Part shown: positions 11,201 to 21,422 of the stretch, piece after piece
Position numbering within the stretch: the stretch's first letter is position 1
How the letters are laid out: every line of letters starts with the position of its first letter
Assembly (NCBI GenBank): GCA_963680875.1
Contig: OY804576.1
Coordinates: 76,513,668-76,577,667 of the forward strand
Direction of reading: 5' to 3'
Origin: Bathymodiolus brooksi
Taxonomy: Eukaryota > Mollusca > Bivalvia > Mytilida > Modiolidae
Length of the DNA stretch: 64,000 nt
Made by a program: the position numbers and the translations under genes
Notes under the pieces: generated by a model
The model's input: the letters and a program-made list of their open reading frames with translations, nothing else
Databases searched by the model: none
Told to the model about the DNA's origin: nothing

Positions 11201-14200
11201 GAAGCACCTGCATATGGAATATATTTCTCTCAATTGATCCGATATTCCAGAGCTTGTGGTTCCTATCAGGATTTCCTTGATAGAGGGTTGCTGCTAAACC
11301 AAGGGTTCCTATTGGTTAAGTTGAAGTCATCACTTCGAAAGTTTTACGGTCGGCACCATGCATTGGTTAGCCGTTACGGAATATCTGTGTCACAAATGAC
11401 CACGGATATGTTCTACTTGTCGTAAACACTTCCCGGTCCTTTCCTCATTCATTACTTATAACCGGGTTTATTACTAGAGTAACACGACGGATGCCACTAG
11501 TGGAGCAGAAACTGCTACCCTTCCGGAACACCGGAGTTAAACCACGGGTTTTAGTGTGGTTCGTGGTACTCGATCTTTAGTTTTCTGTGTAGTGCTTTGT
11601 AGAACATTGTTGTTGTCCTTTTGTCCTTTTTCTTTTGGCCTTCTCTTCGATTTACGGAGTCTGGTTACCCCTTTGGTATCTTCAAACTCTTCTTGCAACG
11701 GACAATTCTTATTTACAAGAAAAAGTTGATGTATCCGTCAATGCACAAATCAACTGGTATGTTTGACATATTACGATGTCATCACATTCCATTGTTAACT
11801 AAATGAAAAATACCACACCGCCAGAACAGTTCTAAAATACCACACCACCAGAACAGTTCCAAAATATAATCGAAAAATCGTATAAACAATGGTATGATCG
11901 ATACCTCGAACACACATATTACTACAAAGAACAAACACGTGGTTTGTACATTGTTTCAAACATACATAGTGACAATATTGTTATTGCTACAAAGTATTTT
12001 AATGAGCATTAGAAAAAAGTTGTTTTGGTTTTACGAGGCTAAATTTGAATCACCTCTCACTCACAGACTAAAATAGTTTAAACAAACTTTACATATTTTA
12101 AAACCAAAGGGTATTGATGTCAGTGGGAAAAAAAAGAAAGAAAAACCTCACGGGACATTGAGGTATAAATCTGAGTTTTTATTGTTGTTCTGTCTATCAT
12201 AGTAACTGTGGGGTCATCTAATTCAGGTTCATGACCATACAAAATATTGAGAGAAATAATAAAAAGGGCAATGGTATGGAATATTAAGATGTTAGTTACT
12301 GGCATAAATGTCATGCAAAAAGTGTAATTCTACATTGGAACCATGTTCCGGAAGCAGATAAGCACATGTCTGAACAGGTATCAAGTCATAAATATGGATA
12401 TAAATAATATAAAGTTTAATACAAAATATTTAAAAAAAAAAATGATGTAATTTACAGTTACTTAGAAAATTGATATAAATATTGTGACCGATAGAGTAGA
12501 CGAACAGATGTAGAACTTCTTCAGAACGGAAGTAGAATAATCAAAACGTAGATATCTAATTTCATAGTGCGCAGAACGCGCGTCAGGAATAACCATCATC
12601 AGGTACGCACAAAAGTCGAATTTGGATTGGAAATTCAAATTATTTAAGATCTTTAGGAGCAAGAAAACCAAAGGGCCTAAACAGGATAGACAAAATCGTC
12701 TAAGGTCACCTATACCAGAGGGAGGAAAACCTTGGTTGCTTTAGGTTTAAAGTAGCTGCGGAACCGTAGCCCTTATGGTCCTTGGCCAGTTTTCTGATAT
12801 TTGCGGACCATAAGGGATACGGTTCCGCAGCTAGGTTTAAAGTCGACGAATGTTTTTTTCTTCTTAGAATGATACCAGAATCATCATCGTTAACAGAAAC
12901 ATGGTCCCAAAAATTAAACAGTTTGCAAAAAGACATGGATCATCTAGCGAAAAAACAAAGTCAGCTGGACAGGGAAAATATGTTAGCAGACGAGGAAGAA
13001 AGTATACTTCAACGAAAGGAAGAACTTGAGATATACGAAAAAGAGGTGACTTTATTGGATATTCAATACAACTGAACGATGTTTTTCATATAGTTAGCTT
13101 TCAGTCACTATAATAACAGCTCAATTTAAAAGGTTGAAATTTTTATTGAGAATGATATTTGTACTACATTCATGCACTCCCATCTCGCTATGTATTATAC
13201 ATGTTGGCTTTTGCACTGCTGCAAGTGCATTGCATAGAACATTTTTACCATTATATGCGTTTTTTTATTGACAAATTAATGTACTGTCTTAATTCGACGA
13301 AGATGAGACCATGTCGATAAAAGGTTGGTTTTATGGTGTTTAACGCCACTTTCAACAATATTTCAGCTATATCGTGGCGGTCAGTGTTTTTGGTGGAGGA
13401 AACCAGAGTGCCCGCAGAAAACCACCGACATATCGCAAGCCACCTACAAACTTTATCACATAATGTTTTACACCTCGTCATGAGCGGGATTTGAACTAAC
13501 AACATTAGTGGTGATAGGCACCGATTGCATGGGTACATGTACAAATGTAGTTGTAAATTCAACTACCATACGATCACGACCACGACGGCCCCAAATTTCA
13601 AATATTGTTAGTGATCATCCAGTGGATGGATAGCTGTATACCGAAAGAAGAAGAAGAAGAAGAACGCCGAAATGTACGTGGTTTTCTACATCTAGATGAG
13701 ACATATATGATTCTTCTTGACGAGTTGTTATAAGGTAGTAATAATGGAGGGGAATCAAAGTGACGTAAAATGTGAATTGTGTCGAAACTGTCTATAGATG
13801 AAGTAAATAACTTTCCTAAAGATATTTCCTCTTCACATTGTAATTTTGTATCTGTTTCAGTTCGTTCAAAGTTCGTGTGTTTTTGGTAATGGTATCCTAT
13901 ATGTTAGGTAAATCGACATATTTCAGTATACTTCATTACTTAGTTCTTGTAAAAGGCGATAGTTTTGAAACATACATGTACATTTGCCTGTAGATTCGAA
14001 ATCTACTTGCTAAACAATTACGATTATACCAAACAGAAGCAGTTGCCTTTATTTCCAACAAGTTCACATGACGTGATACACGGTATCTGCAAACCTCGGG
14101 TGAAATCCGCTGTTCTTCTTCAATCGTTAGGCGTTAGATGGAGGAACGGAATTAGTCTAGTTGTGACGAATGGTCACAGACGGTAATTGTAGAAATAGAG

Positions 14201-17200
14201 ATGATTCAGAATAATCGTATCGAAATACATTTTATTTTAGATTGAAGAAATTGAATCCGGCCTAGATCGACGACAGGAAAGGTGTCAAAAAAGACAATAT
14301 GACCTACTTGCACTTGAAGAGGTATGTACGTAGCATTTTTTTGAACTCATTTACTATTAGTATTTAACTTCATTTTTTCAGTTATATGACATCTTCGTAA
14401 TATCATCTACAAAAGTTTAGTTCTTCAACATGTCATTCAGTGCTCATACAAGCCTAACCAGGGCCCAAGTGGGTAAGGCTTGACTTCTGACCACATGTCC
14501 GGCAACACTAATGTGGGTTCACGTCAATTACTATCACCAGTATCGGGTCGTGTCCAGACAACTACCCATGTCCATGTTCAGTTCATTGCAGTTGTCGGAC
14601 CTTTCCTCTCCAAATAAGTCTGATAGTCGCAATATAGCTTATAAATAGTTAAACTTGACTATAAATACCAATCATTTTAGCAACGAATATTTTTTTGAAA
14701 TGATAAAGTGTGTAAACGAATTGATTTTGTCTTGTTAATTGGTGACCAAATGACTAATAAATCGCACAAACGAAAATCTCAATACGAGAGATGAGACATA
14801 ACAAAACAAAATTAAAGAAAACAAGACATGCATAAATAATATCAATACAAAAAAATTTCCAATGTTTAATAGGAACTGGACAAGCTCAAAATGGATCTAG
14901 AGAATAAAAAGGATACACTTAATTCGCTTGGTGTAGACACTGGTGAAGCAGACAGGCGTGCAAAAGGCAATCTGTAAGTACTTTACCCATAATTTTTCTT
15001 TTTCATTGTGGATTCAATATAAATGGCATACATACATTAGGATCATATATTAATAGGTGTTCTGAGATGAACACAAAATAATCAAGACAAAAATGTTTAT
15101 CCAGCAAAGAACTTCATTTCGAGATAATATGTTAGCATCTATTATAAATGACTTACGGTAAAAATCAGTATTCATCCGTGTTTTTTTCAAAGCAATTTTG
15201 TCATTTGATTGTACCTACTTGTCTTATTTGTCCTATCATATGTCTTTATGTCTGTATAAAACGATGTTCGGTTTATCTTTACCCTCCAGTTGTTTGTAGG
15301 AGAGCTGATGTTTTATTTGCGTTTAGTGGTGTTCAGTGTGTGTTGACTATATTAGTAAAATGGCGGTGACTTATACAAGAGGCGGGAACTGCTTACACTT
15401 CGCGAGCACCTGAATTCACCCACGGTTTTTTATACGCCCGTCTTTAAGACAGTCTTATGGTCTGTATACTTTTTGGTGAAATTTCAATTTTTCATTCCAG
15501 AGTTATGGGACTTTATTCATCAAATTGTAGGCGATTTTTCGTATGTCGCGCTGTAAATTGAGAACCTCTTGGCCAATTCACTTCAAACTTCGCATAGTTA
15601 TTGGAATTGATAGTCTTATGGTCTGTATACTTTTTTGGTGAAATTTAGATTTTTCATTCAAGAGTTATGGGAAAGAAAGTCTTTACAAATATTGTATGAA
15701 TGTTGACCACGGGCGTATATTGCGCTCTTGGCGCAGCTGTTTATTTTTTATGGAGTCCGTGTTGCTCATTTTTTAAATATTTTTTTGTGTTGTCCTATCA
15801 TGTGTCCGTTACGTTCTGAGTTCAGTGTTGTGATGTCGATTCCGATTTCGTCATAAAAACGATGTTTTGTCTTTACCCCCAGTTGTTTATGGGATGGCTC
15901 AGGTCTTATTTACGTTATATGTGTTTGTTTGCGCATAGTGGTATCCACATATATTGTGTTGTGTTTTTCTTCGTCTTGTGGACCCTATGTTGCCAGTTTC
16001 TCTGGATTGTCCATGTTTGACTTTCTCTTCGGTATTCTCTGACGTCTATTTATGGTAAAAATCAGTATTCATCAGTGTTTTTTTTTTTCAAGTTTCAAAG
16101 CAATCTTATTCTTTGAATGCATATGTATCTACTTTAGGTCCGACGTCTGATGACGCGCTATGGATACTGGATGCTGTCTTGTGTCATTTTATGGACATGT
16201 AATTTTGGATACATAATACGTTTGTTAGTAAATGTTCGGTTTTTGAAGACATTAGTGAGAAAATATATGGTTTTTTAAATGATCACAAGTCTATGCAACT
16301 GGACACTTATTATTTTACACAAATTAAAACCAGGGAAAAAACGTTTTATTGCAATTGTACAGTAGGGTATTAAATAATGAGTATAATTCATATACTTAAA
16401 TTGGGCTGTAACAGCCTAGTCTCACCCTGTGGTTTGAAAACAACTTGATTTCTGTGAGGCCATATTCATTTTTGTTATTGGGTGCTAATATTCTGTCAGC
16501 TGTTTACAAATGTCAGTTAATTATAAGAGATGTTCTTTAAGGGATTTTGTATATTCCTATGCTATTTATGAAAACCTTCTGTTGTTCTGCAGTTATTACT
16601 GGTTGTAATTGTTGTGCCAGGGTATATGTCCTGGCCTAGAATTTGAAAATGGTAGGCGTATGGTTTGATAGTCAGCATATAAATCTAGATACCCAATTCA
16701 AATTAAATTCATTTTACAAATGTCTTGAGGAGATACTTAAGAAATTGAAAATTACATGATTACCTATAAATGTTTTTTCTTGGGTACATTTCATATTGTA
16801 GCTAGTATGTTTGTAGAAAGTGTTCAAATGCATAACCCATCTTGCATATAAGAATAAAATACAAACTGAATCATACTTGATGGTACATTCTTTTCACATG
16901 GTCATTTTCATATTACTGGTATTTGTTTCTTATTTTGTCTTATTATAAACTGCTAACAGAGGTAATACCTGTTGAAGACGGACTTGTAGGTACAGGTACA
17001 TTTTGTAAGTGCACAATCTATAATTTTTAGGTACAAGTAAGTATGTGCAATCTAAAATGTTTGGTATAGGTAAGCCAAAATGAAATCTATAATTTTCTAC
17101 AGGTCATTCAGTAACCTTTTCCTCTTCTTTTACATTAAGGCTTTCTGAAACACTGGAAAAAACGTAAGTATATCCCATGCTAACATTTTGTGTTACATTT

Positions 17201-19707
17201 CAGAGAAGTCCAATTACATGTCTCTTCCATGTAGATTCCTACATACTGGTATAGAGTCAGTACTGACAATGCCATGTGGACAACTCACTAATGTATTATA
17301 CAACAGTTCCCTACTCAAATTAACCTCTGAACCTAAAGCAGCTACTATTTAACATTATTTCCTCAATAATAATTAAACCAATGGGATGTATTGTTCTTAC
17401 ACCATCTGACTTACAATTAACAGATTTATTGTAATAGTTCAAAATTAACTTTGTCTTCTTGCATGCCAAAGCATTAGATGGGTGTCTATTACTGGTACAT
17501 AATTTATGTATTTTAGTCACTTGGTTTGGCTATGTGGATGACAGTAAATCAATCTATCTAATTTGGTTATTTTGTTTGTAACAGTAGTGGTTTTGTTCAA
17601 AATGCACAGCAATGATTCTAGTTAGAAAAGAAAACAACTGAAAATCAATGAAAAATAGCTGAAACCATCTACAGTAACACCCCCATCTGGTACATATCGT
17701 GATATCCTGTAATTTTCAGTTTGTTTTTTTTTAGAGGAAAATAGCGGCAATTAGTTAAATAACTAAAAAAATAATCATCATTGCATGTACATGTATGAAT
17801 AATACCAGTACTTGAGATCAAAGTATTATTTTCTAAATAAATGATCTGACCACTTTATATCAAAATTCTTGATCTTGATGCAAACGATTGGTGAACAAAA
17901 GCAAAATATACCTACATACAATACTGATAAGGTAAATAAATATCTACTAAAAGAATTATTTCTATTTTTGTTTAATTATTCTATTTTAAGGGAACATATA
18001 AAAAACAACTTGTTAGAAAAGCAATCATTTCTACAGAAGAAAATAGATCAATATAGAACTGAACTAGCCACATTAAAAACAACATGTACAGCAAAGGACA
18101 TTTCCATACAAAAATTACAGTCACAGGTAAGTGTATACTTGGTTTGGTTTGGTTGGTTTTTGGTGTTTTATGCCACTTTCAACAGTATTTCAGTTATATC
18201 GTGGCAGTCAGTTTTATTGGTGGAGAATCTGTAGTACTTGGAGAAAACCACCAACCTGCCCTCAAGTCACTAACATACTTAATTACATGAATGTTGTATC
18301 GAGTACACTTCGCTTGAGCAGGATTCGAGCTCACAATGTTAGTGGTGATATGCAGTTGTAAATCCAACTTCCATAAAATCATTATAATTAGTGATGGTAG
18401 ATAATTCAACAAATCACATAAAAAGAAATGAATAACTTTAAAAATTTGAGAAGATATTAATGGCATCACAACCCGGGTGGCTCAATGAGTTAGGTCGTTG
18501 GATCTAACAGCTCATACAAGCCTATCACCAATACGGCGTGGGTTCGCACCCTGCTTTGTAAATTACAAAAAAGGGTGCACTTGACTCACAGTCGCAAGTG
18601 ATAAAGTTTACCAGTTACTTGCCCTTGGTCGGTGGTTCTCTGCGGGTACTCCGGCTTCTTCCACCACTAAAACTGGTCGCCACGATATAGCTGAAAGTGG
18701 CGTTAAAACACAATAAATCAAATCACAACCCATCTGATCTTACATACATCTTCGGTGGCGAAACAAATAATAAAAACCTGATGGGTATAAGATATGCTCA
18801 TTGTTGAAGACCCTACTGTAACAGTTACAACAGCAATAAAAGTACTGGTCCTTTACATCCATATCCTTTCTTACTAAAAATAGACTCACTTCAACTTAAA
18901 AATAACCACATGATATTAAAGAAATGACAATACATATATTATGTGTAGTATAAAAGCAAAGTCATTAGATAGATTGTCTTGACATGTCACATGATATCAA
19001 AGTAATGGTAGTTATGCCCCCTTAACCATAACCTTGCAAGACAGTACAATACATTCTCTGTGAAGAATCTAGCAAAGATCAAATCATATGTTAATATAAT
19101 AAAAACGCAGATATCTTATTTAGTGCATACTACTTGTTTCTGGTATAACCTTCATAGTCAAAAGATTGAAAAGCGAAATAATTTCTTTGCGAGGACCCCC
19201 AACAACAACAAAAGATAACAAAATACATCACAGAAAATCCAAGATCAAGCAACATGAGGTGACCACATGGACAGGTTTAAATGTATATTATTATAAACTA
19301 TAATTTAAACTTTTTTTTTTTTTTAATTAAAGGTAGAAGAATTACAAGAGAATTTGGAGAAAAAGAATTCAAAAATAGACCAGCTGAATACACAATTAAG
19401 TTTTGTGTTACAAGAAGCTAAATCAAAAGAAAATGAACAAAATAAAAAACCTTTAGATAAAAATAATTCAATGAAAATGTTTTGGCAACAAAGATCATTT
19501 CGAAAGCAGGACACATTTCAGAGACAATCATCAACCGACTTTGATGGAAGAGAAAAAAGTATACGTGATAACAATAGATGGAATAACAGCCATGACAAAT
19601 CAGTGAGGCATCCCATGAAAGACAGTATAGATGTCACTAATAATAAATTTCAAATGGGTTTGCAACCACCATCATCTGAAGAGAGTAGAGCATGTATTGT
19701 CATGTGA
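5154..19707 (+). CDS. Coiled-coil protein with PP1-docking-like and CaaX motifs (~370-384 aa), nine exons seen
   Basis: I do not recognise the family. Nine exons with GT-AG introns join in one frame of 385 codons: 5154-5255, 7142-7252, 10984-11030, 12868-13045, 14241-14321, 14873-14973, 17140-17163, 17991-18126 and 19333-19707. The first Met in the joined frame is at 5187; coding may start further upstream. The N-terminal region is basic and carries KKKVSF, matching the RVxF consensus for protein phosphatase 1. Then come some 230 residues of Glu/Lys/Gln/Leu-rich heptads and a polar, disordered tail ([18 protein letters not shown]). The last four residues are CIVM, a CaaX box; X = Met usually means farnesylation. 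Expected behaviour is a membrane- or scaffold-attached coiled coil. It converges on KNTC1; farnesylated Spindly is an RZZ partner, but I see no Spindly box, so any link is speculation. Confidence 0.8.
5371..5630 (+). mobile_element. SINE family A, full length
   Basis: tRNA-like head with a box-B-like GTGAGTTCGAATCCC, a conserved body (GTGATAAAGTTTG, CCACCAATAAAACTGACCGC) and the ATATTGTTGAAAGTGGCG tail domain. Lies just past the first coiled-coil exon. Confidence 0.8.
5881..6452. mobile_element. TTAA-flanked MITE (piggyBac-like)
   Basis: Flanked by TTAA at 5877-5880 and 6453-6456. Imperfect inverted ends AGCGGCATTA / TAATGCCACT with subterminal matches (ACGATTTTG). 572 bp, no transposase. 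TTAA duplication is typical of piggyBac. Confidence 0.65.
6707..6922 (-). mobile_element. SINE family A
   Basis: Reverse orientation: GTGTTTAACGCC... to CCACGACGGCCCC. Truncated relative to the full copy. Confidence 0.75.
7142..7252 (+). CDS. Coiled-coil gene exon (source of the 7.3-8.0 kb array)
   Basis: Acceptor TATTGCAG|AAC and donor GAG|GTAATG. 37 residues, phase 0: [20 protein letters not shown] then [17 protein letters not shown]. Its second half is the template of a 53-bp minisatellite downstream. Confidence 0.88.
7300..8010 (+). repeat. Exon-derived minisatellite, 53-bp unit
   Basis: Eight regular 53-bp units (unit start GATACTAGTATTTCAG at 7465, 7518, 7571 and so on to 7836), flanked by more diverged copies at ~7305-7440 and ~7885-8010. 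The unit (TTGGGACAAGAGATACTAG...) aligns with the 3' half of the exon at 7142-7252 (CTGGGACAGGAGATGCTAA...). The diverged flanking copy near 7310 is closest to the exon. Confidence 0.75.
8151..9208. mobile_element. 1.06-kb TTAA-flanked element with long inverted ends
   Basis: TTAA at 8147-8150 and 9209-9212. Terminal inverted repeat begins AGGCATACAGGCTGTCAGAA and continues for about 70 bp (including CCAATATTCGATGTTTTATAC). No transposase frame. piggyBac-type by target site. Confidence 0.75.
9319..9585 (-). mobile_element. SINE family A
   Basis: Reverse orientation, near full length: GTTTAACACCACTTTCAAC through ATTGGTGGAGGAAAGC to CACGACGGCCCC. Confidence 0.8.
9794..10512 (+). repeat. 34-bp minisatellite made of a SINE 5' head
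   Basis: About 21 tandem 34-bp units GTAGGGCCCGGGTGGCTCAATGAG..., with a 5-bp insertion near 10465, leading straight into a family-B SINE body at 10513. The unit is that SINE's tRNA-like head, including the box-A-like TGGCTCAATGAGTTAGG. Confidence 0.9.
10513..10768 (+). mobile_element. SINE family B
   Basis: tRNA-like head (GGGTGGCTCAATGAGTTAGG), a damaged box-B region (GGCGTGGGTTTG), the body CCACCACTAAAACTGGTCGCC and the tail domain ATATTGCTGAAAGTGGCG. Followed by a short retroelement tail (~10770-10845). Confidence 0.8.
10984..11030 (+). CDS. Coiled-coil gene short exon abutting a retroelement fragment
   Basis: Acceptor CCTTTTTTCAG|TTT. Encodes [15 protein letters not shown] plus two bases. 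Only donor AATAC|GTCTGT gives the phase the next exon requires. Reverse-transcriptase-derived sequence starts about ten bases past it. Confidence 0.7.
11041..11720 (+). pseudogene. Reverse-transcriptase retroelement fragment
   Basis: Encodes [20 protein letters not shown] and [16 protein letters not shown], then, after a frameshift, [36 protein letters not shown] and [15 protein letters not shown]. This is the C-terminal region of an RT element common in bivalves and other aquatic animals. A non-coding tail follows. 5'-truncated, starting at the donor of the exon at 10984. Confidence 0.75.
12753..12833. repeat. Near-perfect hairpin insertion flanked by direct repeats
   Basis: 29-bp arms (12753-12781 and 12805-12833; TAGCTGCGGAACCGTA...) with a 23-nt loop, flanked on both sides by TAGGTTTAAAG. 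Looks like a small foldback element with its target duplication, 35 nt upstream of a coding exon. Confidence 0.75.
12868..13045 (+). CDS. Coiled-coil gene exon
   Basis: Acceptor TTCTTAG|A and donor GAG|GTGACT. 59 residues: [40 protein letters not shown], then [18 protein letters not shown], a clear heptad pattern. A hairpin-forming insertion ends 35 nt before the acceptor. Confidence 0.88.
13331..13592 (-). mobile_element. SINE family A
   Basis: Reverse orientation, near full length: TTATGGTGTTTAACGCCAC to CACGACGGCCCC. Confidence 0.8.
14241..14321 (+). CDS. Coiled-coil gene exon
   Basis: Acceptor ATTTTAG|ATT and donor GAG|GTATGT. 27 residues, phase 0: [20 protein letters not shown] then DLLALEE. 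Confidence 0.88.
14452..14690 (+). mobile_element. SINE family D
   Basis: tRNA-like head (CCAAGTGGGTAAGGC, TGTGGGTTCACGTC) and a 3' domain ATAGTCGCAATATAGC... shared with the partial copy at 27150-27270. Confidence 0.55.
14873..14973 (+). CDS. Coiled-coil gene exon
   Basis: Acceptor TTTAATAG|GAA and strong donor [29 protein letters not shown] then [13 protein letters not shown] plus two bases. Confidence 0.87.
15148..16045 (+). mobile_element. Nest of retroelement tails split by a MITE
   Basis: 15148-15427 and 15745-16045 carry 3' tails seen elsewhere in the window: the CCCTATGTTGCCAGTTTCTC block at ~15990 recurs at ~60440. The MITE with TIR ATACGCCCG (15432-15718) is inserted between them. 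Confidence 0.5.
15432..15718. mobile_element. MITE with ATACGCCCG inverted ends
   Basis: Starts ATACGCCCG and ends CGGGCGTAT. Interior duplicates the AGTCTTATGGTCTGTATAC motif (at ~15451 and ~15610). Confidence 0.6.
16046..17139 (+). other. Intron sequence, nothing recognised
   Basis: AT-rich intron of the coiled-coil gene. No long frame, TIR or tandem repeat seen; short GTAC-rich repeats near 16975-17080. Confidence 0.5.
17140..17163 (+). CDS. 24-nt microexon of the coiled-coil gene
   Basis: Acceptor TTTACATTAAG|G and donor AAAC|GTAAGT. Encodes LSETLEK between two split codons. Its phases (one base in, two bases out) exactly bridge the neighbouring exons, and the donor is a full consensus. 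Confidence 0.75.
17991..18126 (+). CDS. Coiled-coil gene exon
   Basis: Acceptor TATTTTAAG|G and donor CAG|GTAAGT. 45 residues: [20 protein letters not shown] then [12 protein letters not shown] and [14 protein letters not shown] is inserted ~15 nt into the following intron. Confidence 0.87.
18141..18380 (-). mobile_element. SINE family A
   Basis: Reverse orientation, from TTGGTGTTTTATGCCACTTTC to CCATAAAATCA; the 5' head is decayed. Begins 15 nt after a coding-exon donor. Confidence 0.75.
18470..18722 (+). mobile_element. SINE family B, best copy
   Basis: Box A-like GGTGGCTCAATGAGTTAGG, box B-like GGGTTCGCACCC, body CCACCACTAAAACTGGTCGCC and tail GAAAGTGGCG. Reference copy for the 9.8-10.5 kb array. 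Confidence 0.8.
18723..19332 (+). other. Intron sequence, nothing recognised
   Basis: AT-rich intron. A weak match to the region near 12540-12600 (AACGCAGATATCTTATTT) suggests one old repeat copy at ~19098-19170. Confidence 0.4.
19333..19707 (+). CDS. Coiled-coil gene terminal exon with CaaX box
   Basis: Acceptor AATTAAAG|GTA. 124 residues: [20 protein letters not shown] (last heptads), then a polar tail and [13 protein letters not shown] followed by TGA. The CIVM terminus fits a prenyl-transferase substrate. Confidence 0.9.
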   Translation, partial: VEELQENLEKKNSKIDQLNTQLSFVLQEAKSKENEQNKKPLDKNNSMKMFWQQRSFRKQDTFQRQSSTDFDGREKSIRDNNRWNNSHDKSVRHPMKDSIDVTNNKFQMGLQPPSSEESRACIVM

Positions 19708-19850
19708 TATGATGTAGAAATGCTCAAGTCATGTGATGTAAAGTGAATGACAGAATAGCCTGTGGTTATGTGATACGAAGTATAACATGAAATATAGAAA
19801 TCAGCTCTGCGACACGAAACTAGTATCATGACAAAGATACGCAATCGTTA

Positions 19851-19856
19851 AATAAA
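19851..19856 (+). terminator. Poly(A) signal of the coiled-coil gene
   Basis: AATAAA about 145 nt past the stop codon, followed by an A-run. A second AATAAA-type hexamer lies near 20205. Confidence 0.5.
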
Positions 19857-21185
19857 AAAAAACTGAATGAATAAGTATAAGGTATAAGCAATAATGTTGT
19901 CGTGGTAACTGTAAGAAAGAAAAAGATGGTGCCTCGACATCAAATGACAGAAATAGACATTTTAAAAATATATTTTATGTGAAAATCCAATCTTTTCATA
20001 GGTCTATACTATGGTAACATTATACTCTGTTACCTTTCTCATGCAAGAGTATATGTCAATTTGTAGATTCTATGCATATGTCAGAAAATCATACATTGTA
20101 CAAGGTGGAAGAAAATAACAGAAAAAAAGAAAAGAAAAAAATATGTCAACAAATCATGGCATAAAAAGAAGAAGAAAAATAAGAAAAAAAACCCATTCAG
20201 GATAATAAATCAAATAACACATAGCTGAGAGCGTGGTAGAGAAGATTGCTACTTCTATGACATTTCATTGTCAACTTCAGCTTTGTTTGCAGTTGACAAT
20301 TAATTTCTCAATCATCTGCTCTACCATCCTCTCATCGTCAGTAACACTGGGCTGATCATGCTCTGATACTCTTCACCCGTGGGACAACTGACAGAAATCC
20401 TCACAAGTCGGGATTTATTCTTTTCACATCAGCTGTGCTGAAATTGGTCGACTTATTATTTGCACGTGTACTACATTCTACTGGACCAGAAAAATTATTT
20501 GTACACTAGAATGATACCTTATTTAGATAGTAAACAGAAAATCATGGCTTTATATTAAAATATTTACTTTTGTGACCAATAGAAAATTTGAGTAATGTTA
20601 TGTTGCTAAATGCCAGATTAGTCACCAGACAACTACAAAATGAAACAGAAAGTAATTGTTTCAATTGACCCAAGGCTGATGAATGGAGAGTGTCAGAGTG
20701 TGCTCAGCCGTGGGTTACCGATGAGGAGGCATGCACCCTCTCGGCAATGTGTTATGCATATAATACTACATAGATCATCAAGTTGCTCTTTCTATAATTA
20801 CAGTGCTCTGGAAGCTCTTTTTAGTCTGTTTTGATCACCTGGTTATATGTGTTCTTATTATATAATAATGACATCTATTGTCTGTGGTGGCCATATTTAA
20901 TTTCAAAGTGTACAATATTCGCGGTTTGTATCTTAGATTTCCAATAGAAAAAAATTGGAGTAAAACTTAGTTTTGTATGAATTGGATATTATTCTGTCTG
21001 TAAAACATTTTTTTATAAATCGTAAGCCATTCAACATTATTGTTATAAAGTATAAGTATGGAAAAGGGCCAATATAGTAAAAAATGTCAGAGAAGGTTTA
21101 ACTGGTAGTAGGTAGTCACTGGTCGTTCATGTAGCATTATCTAAAAGAATACAGACAACCATTGTAAAGTGTTTTATAATATCCT
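19857..21185. other. Intergenic region between convergent genes
   Basis: About 1.3 kb between the two poly(A) signals. A-rich stretches near 20120-20210; no exon, TIR or tandem repeat seen. Longer 3' UTRs of either gene could extend into it. Confidence 0.5.
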
Positions 21186-21191
21186 TTTATT
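21186..21191 (-). terminator. Poly(A) signal of KNTC1
   Basis: TTTATT on +, so AATAAA on the - strand, about 180 nt past the KNTC1 stop codon. The first canonical hexamer at a normal 3' UTR distance. Confidence 0.5.
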
Positions 21192-21371
21192 GAACACAAA
21201 TGGTAAGATTCAATATATTTAGTATTGAATGGAACATAAATTGGCATACTGTTATCTGTCAAATGTTCTTAAACAACCATTCTATTGAACACAAGTGGTT
21301 GAAGAATTTATAAATTTATAAATAATAAAATGTTTTCTAATAATAAATATTCCTTAATAAACAATATCACA

Positions 21372-21422
21372 TCAATCTAACATGTCAACTAACTCTCCCA
21401 TTCCTTCAAGTTCTAAATATGC
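21372..21422 (-). CDS. KNTC1: KNTC1 last exon and stop
   Basis: Acceptor ATTTTCAG|GCA. Encodes [16 protein letters not shown] and TGA. A 3.8-kb intron filled by two minisatellites separates it from the previous exon. A poly(A) signal follows ~180 nt downstream. Confidence 0.75.
   Translation of the reverse strand, partial: AYLELEGMGELVDMLD

Noticed and set aside
11144..11425. 93-codon frame as an exon of the coiled-coil gene
   Set aside because: Its sequence is the reverse-transcriptase element C-terminus ([26 protein letters not shown]), not a coiled coil, and splicing around it keeps the gene in frame.
5154..19707. Calling the coiled-coil gene Spindly because it ends in a CaaX box and neighbours KNTC1
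   Set aside because: No recognisable Spindly box or CC1 box, and a CaaX box alone is shared by many unrelated coiled-coil proteins.
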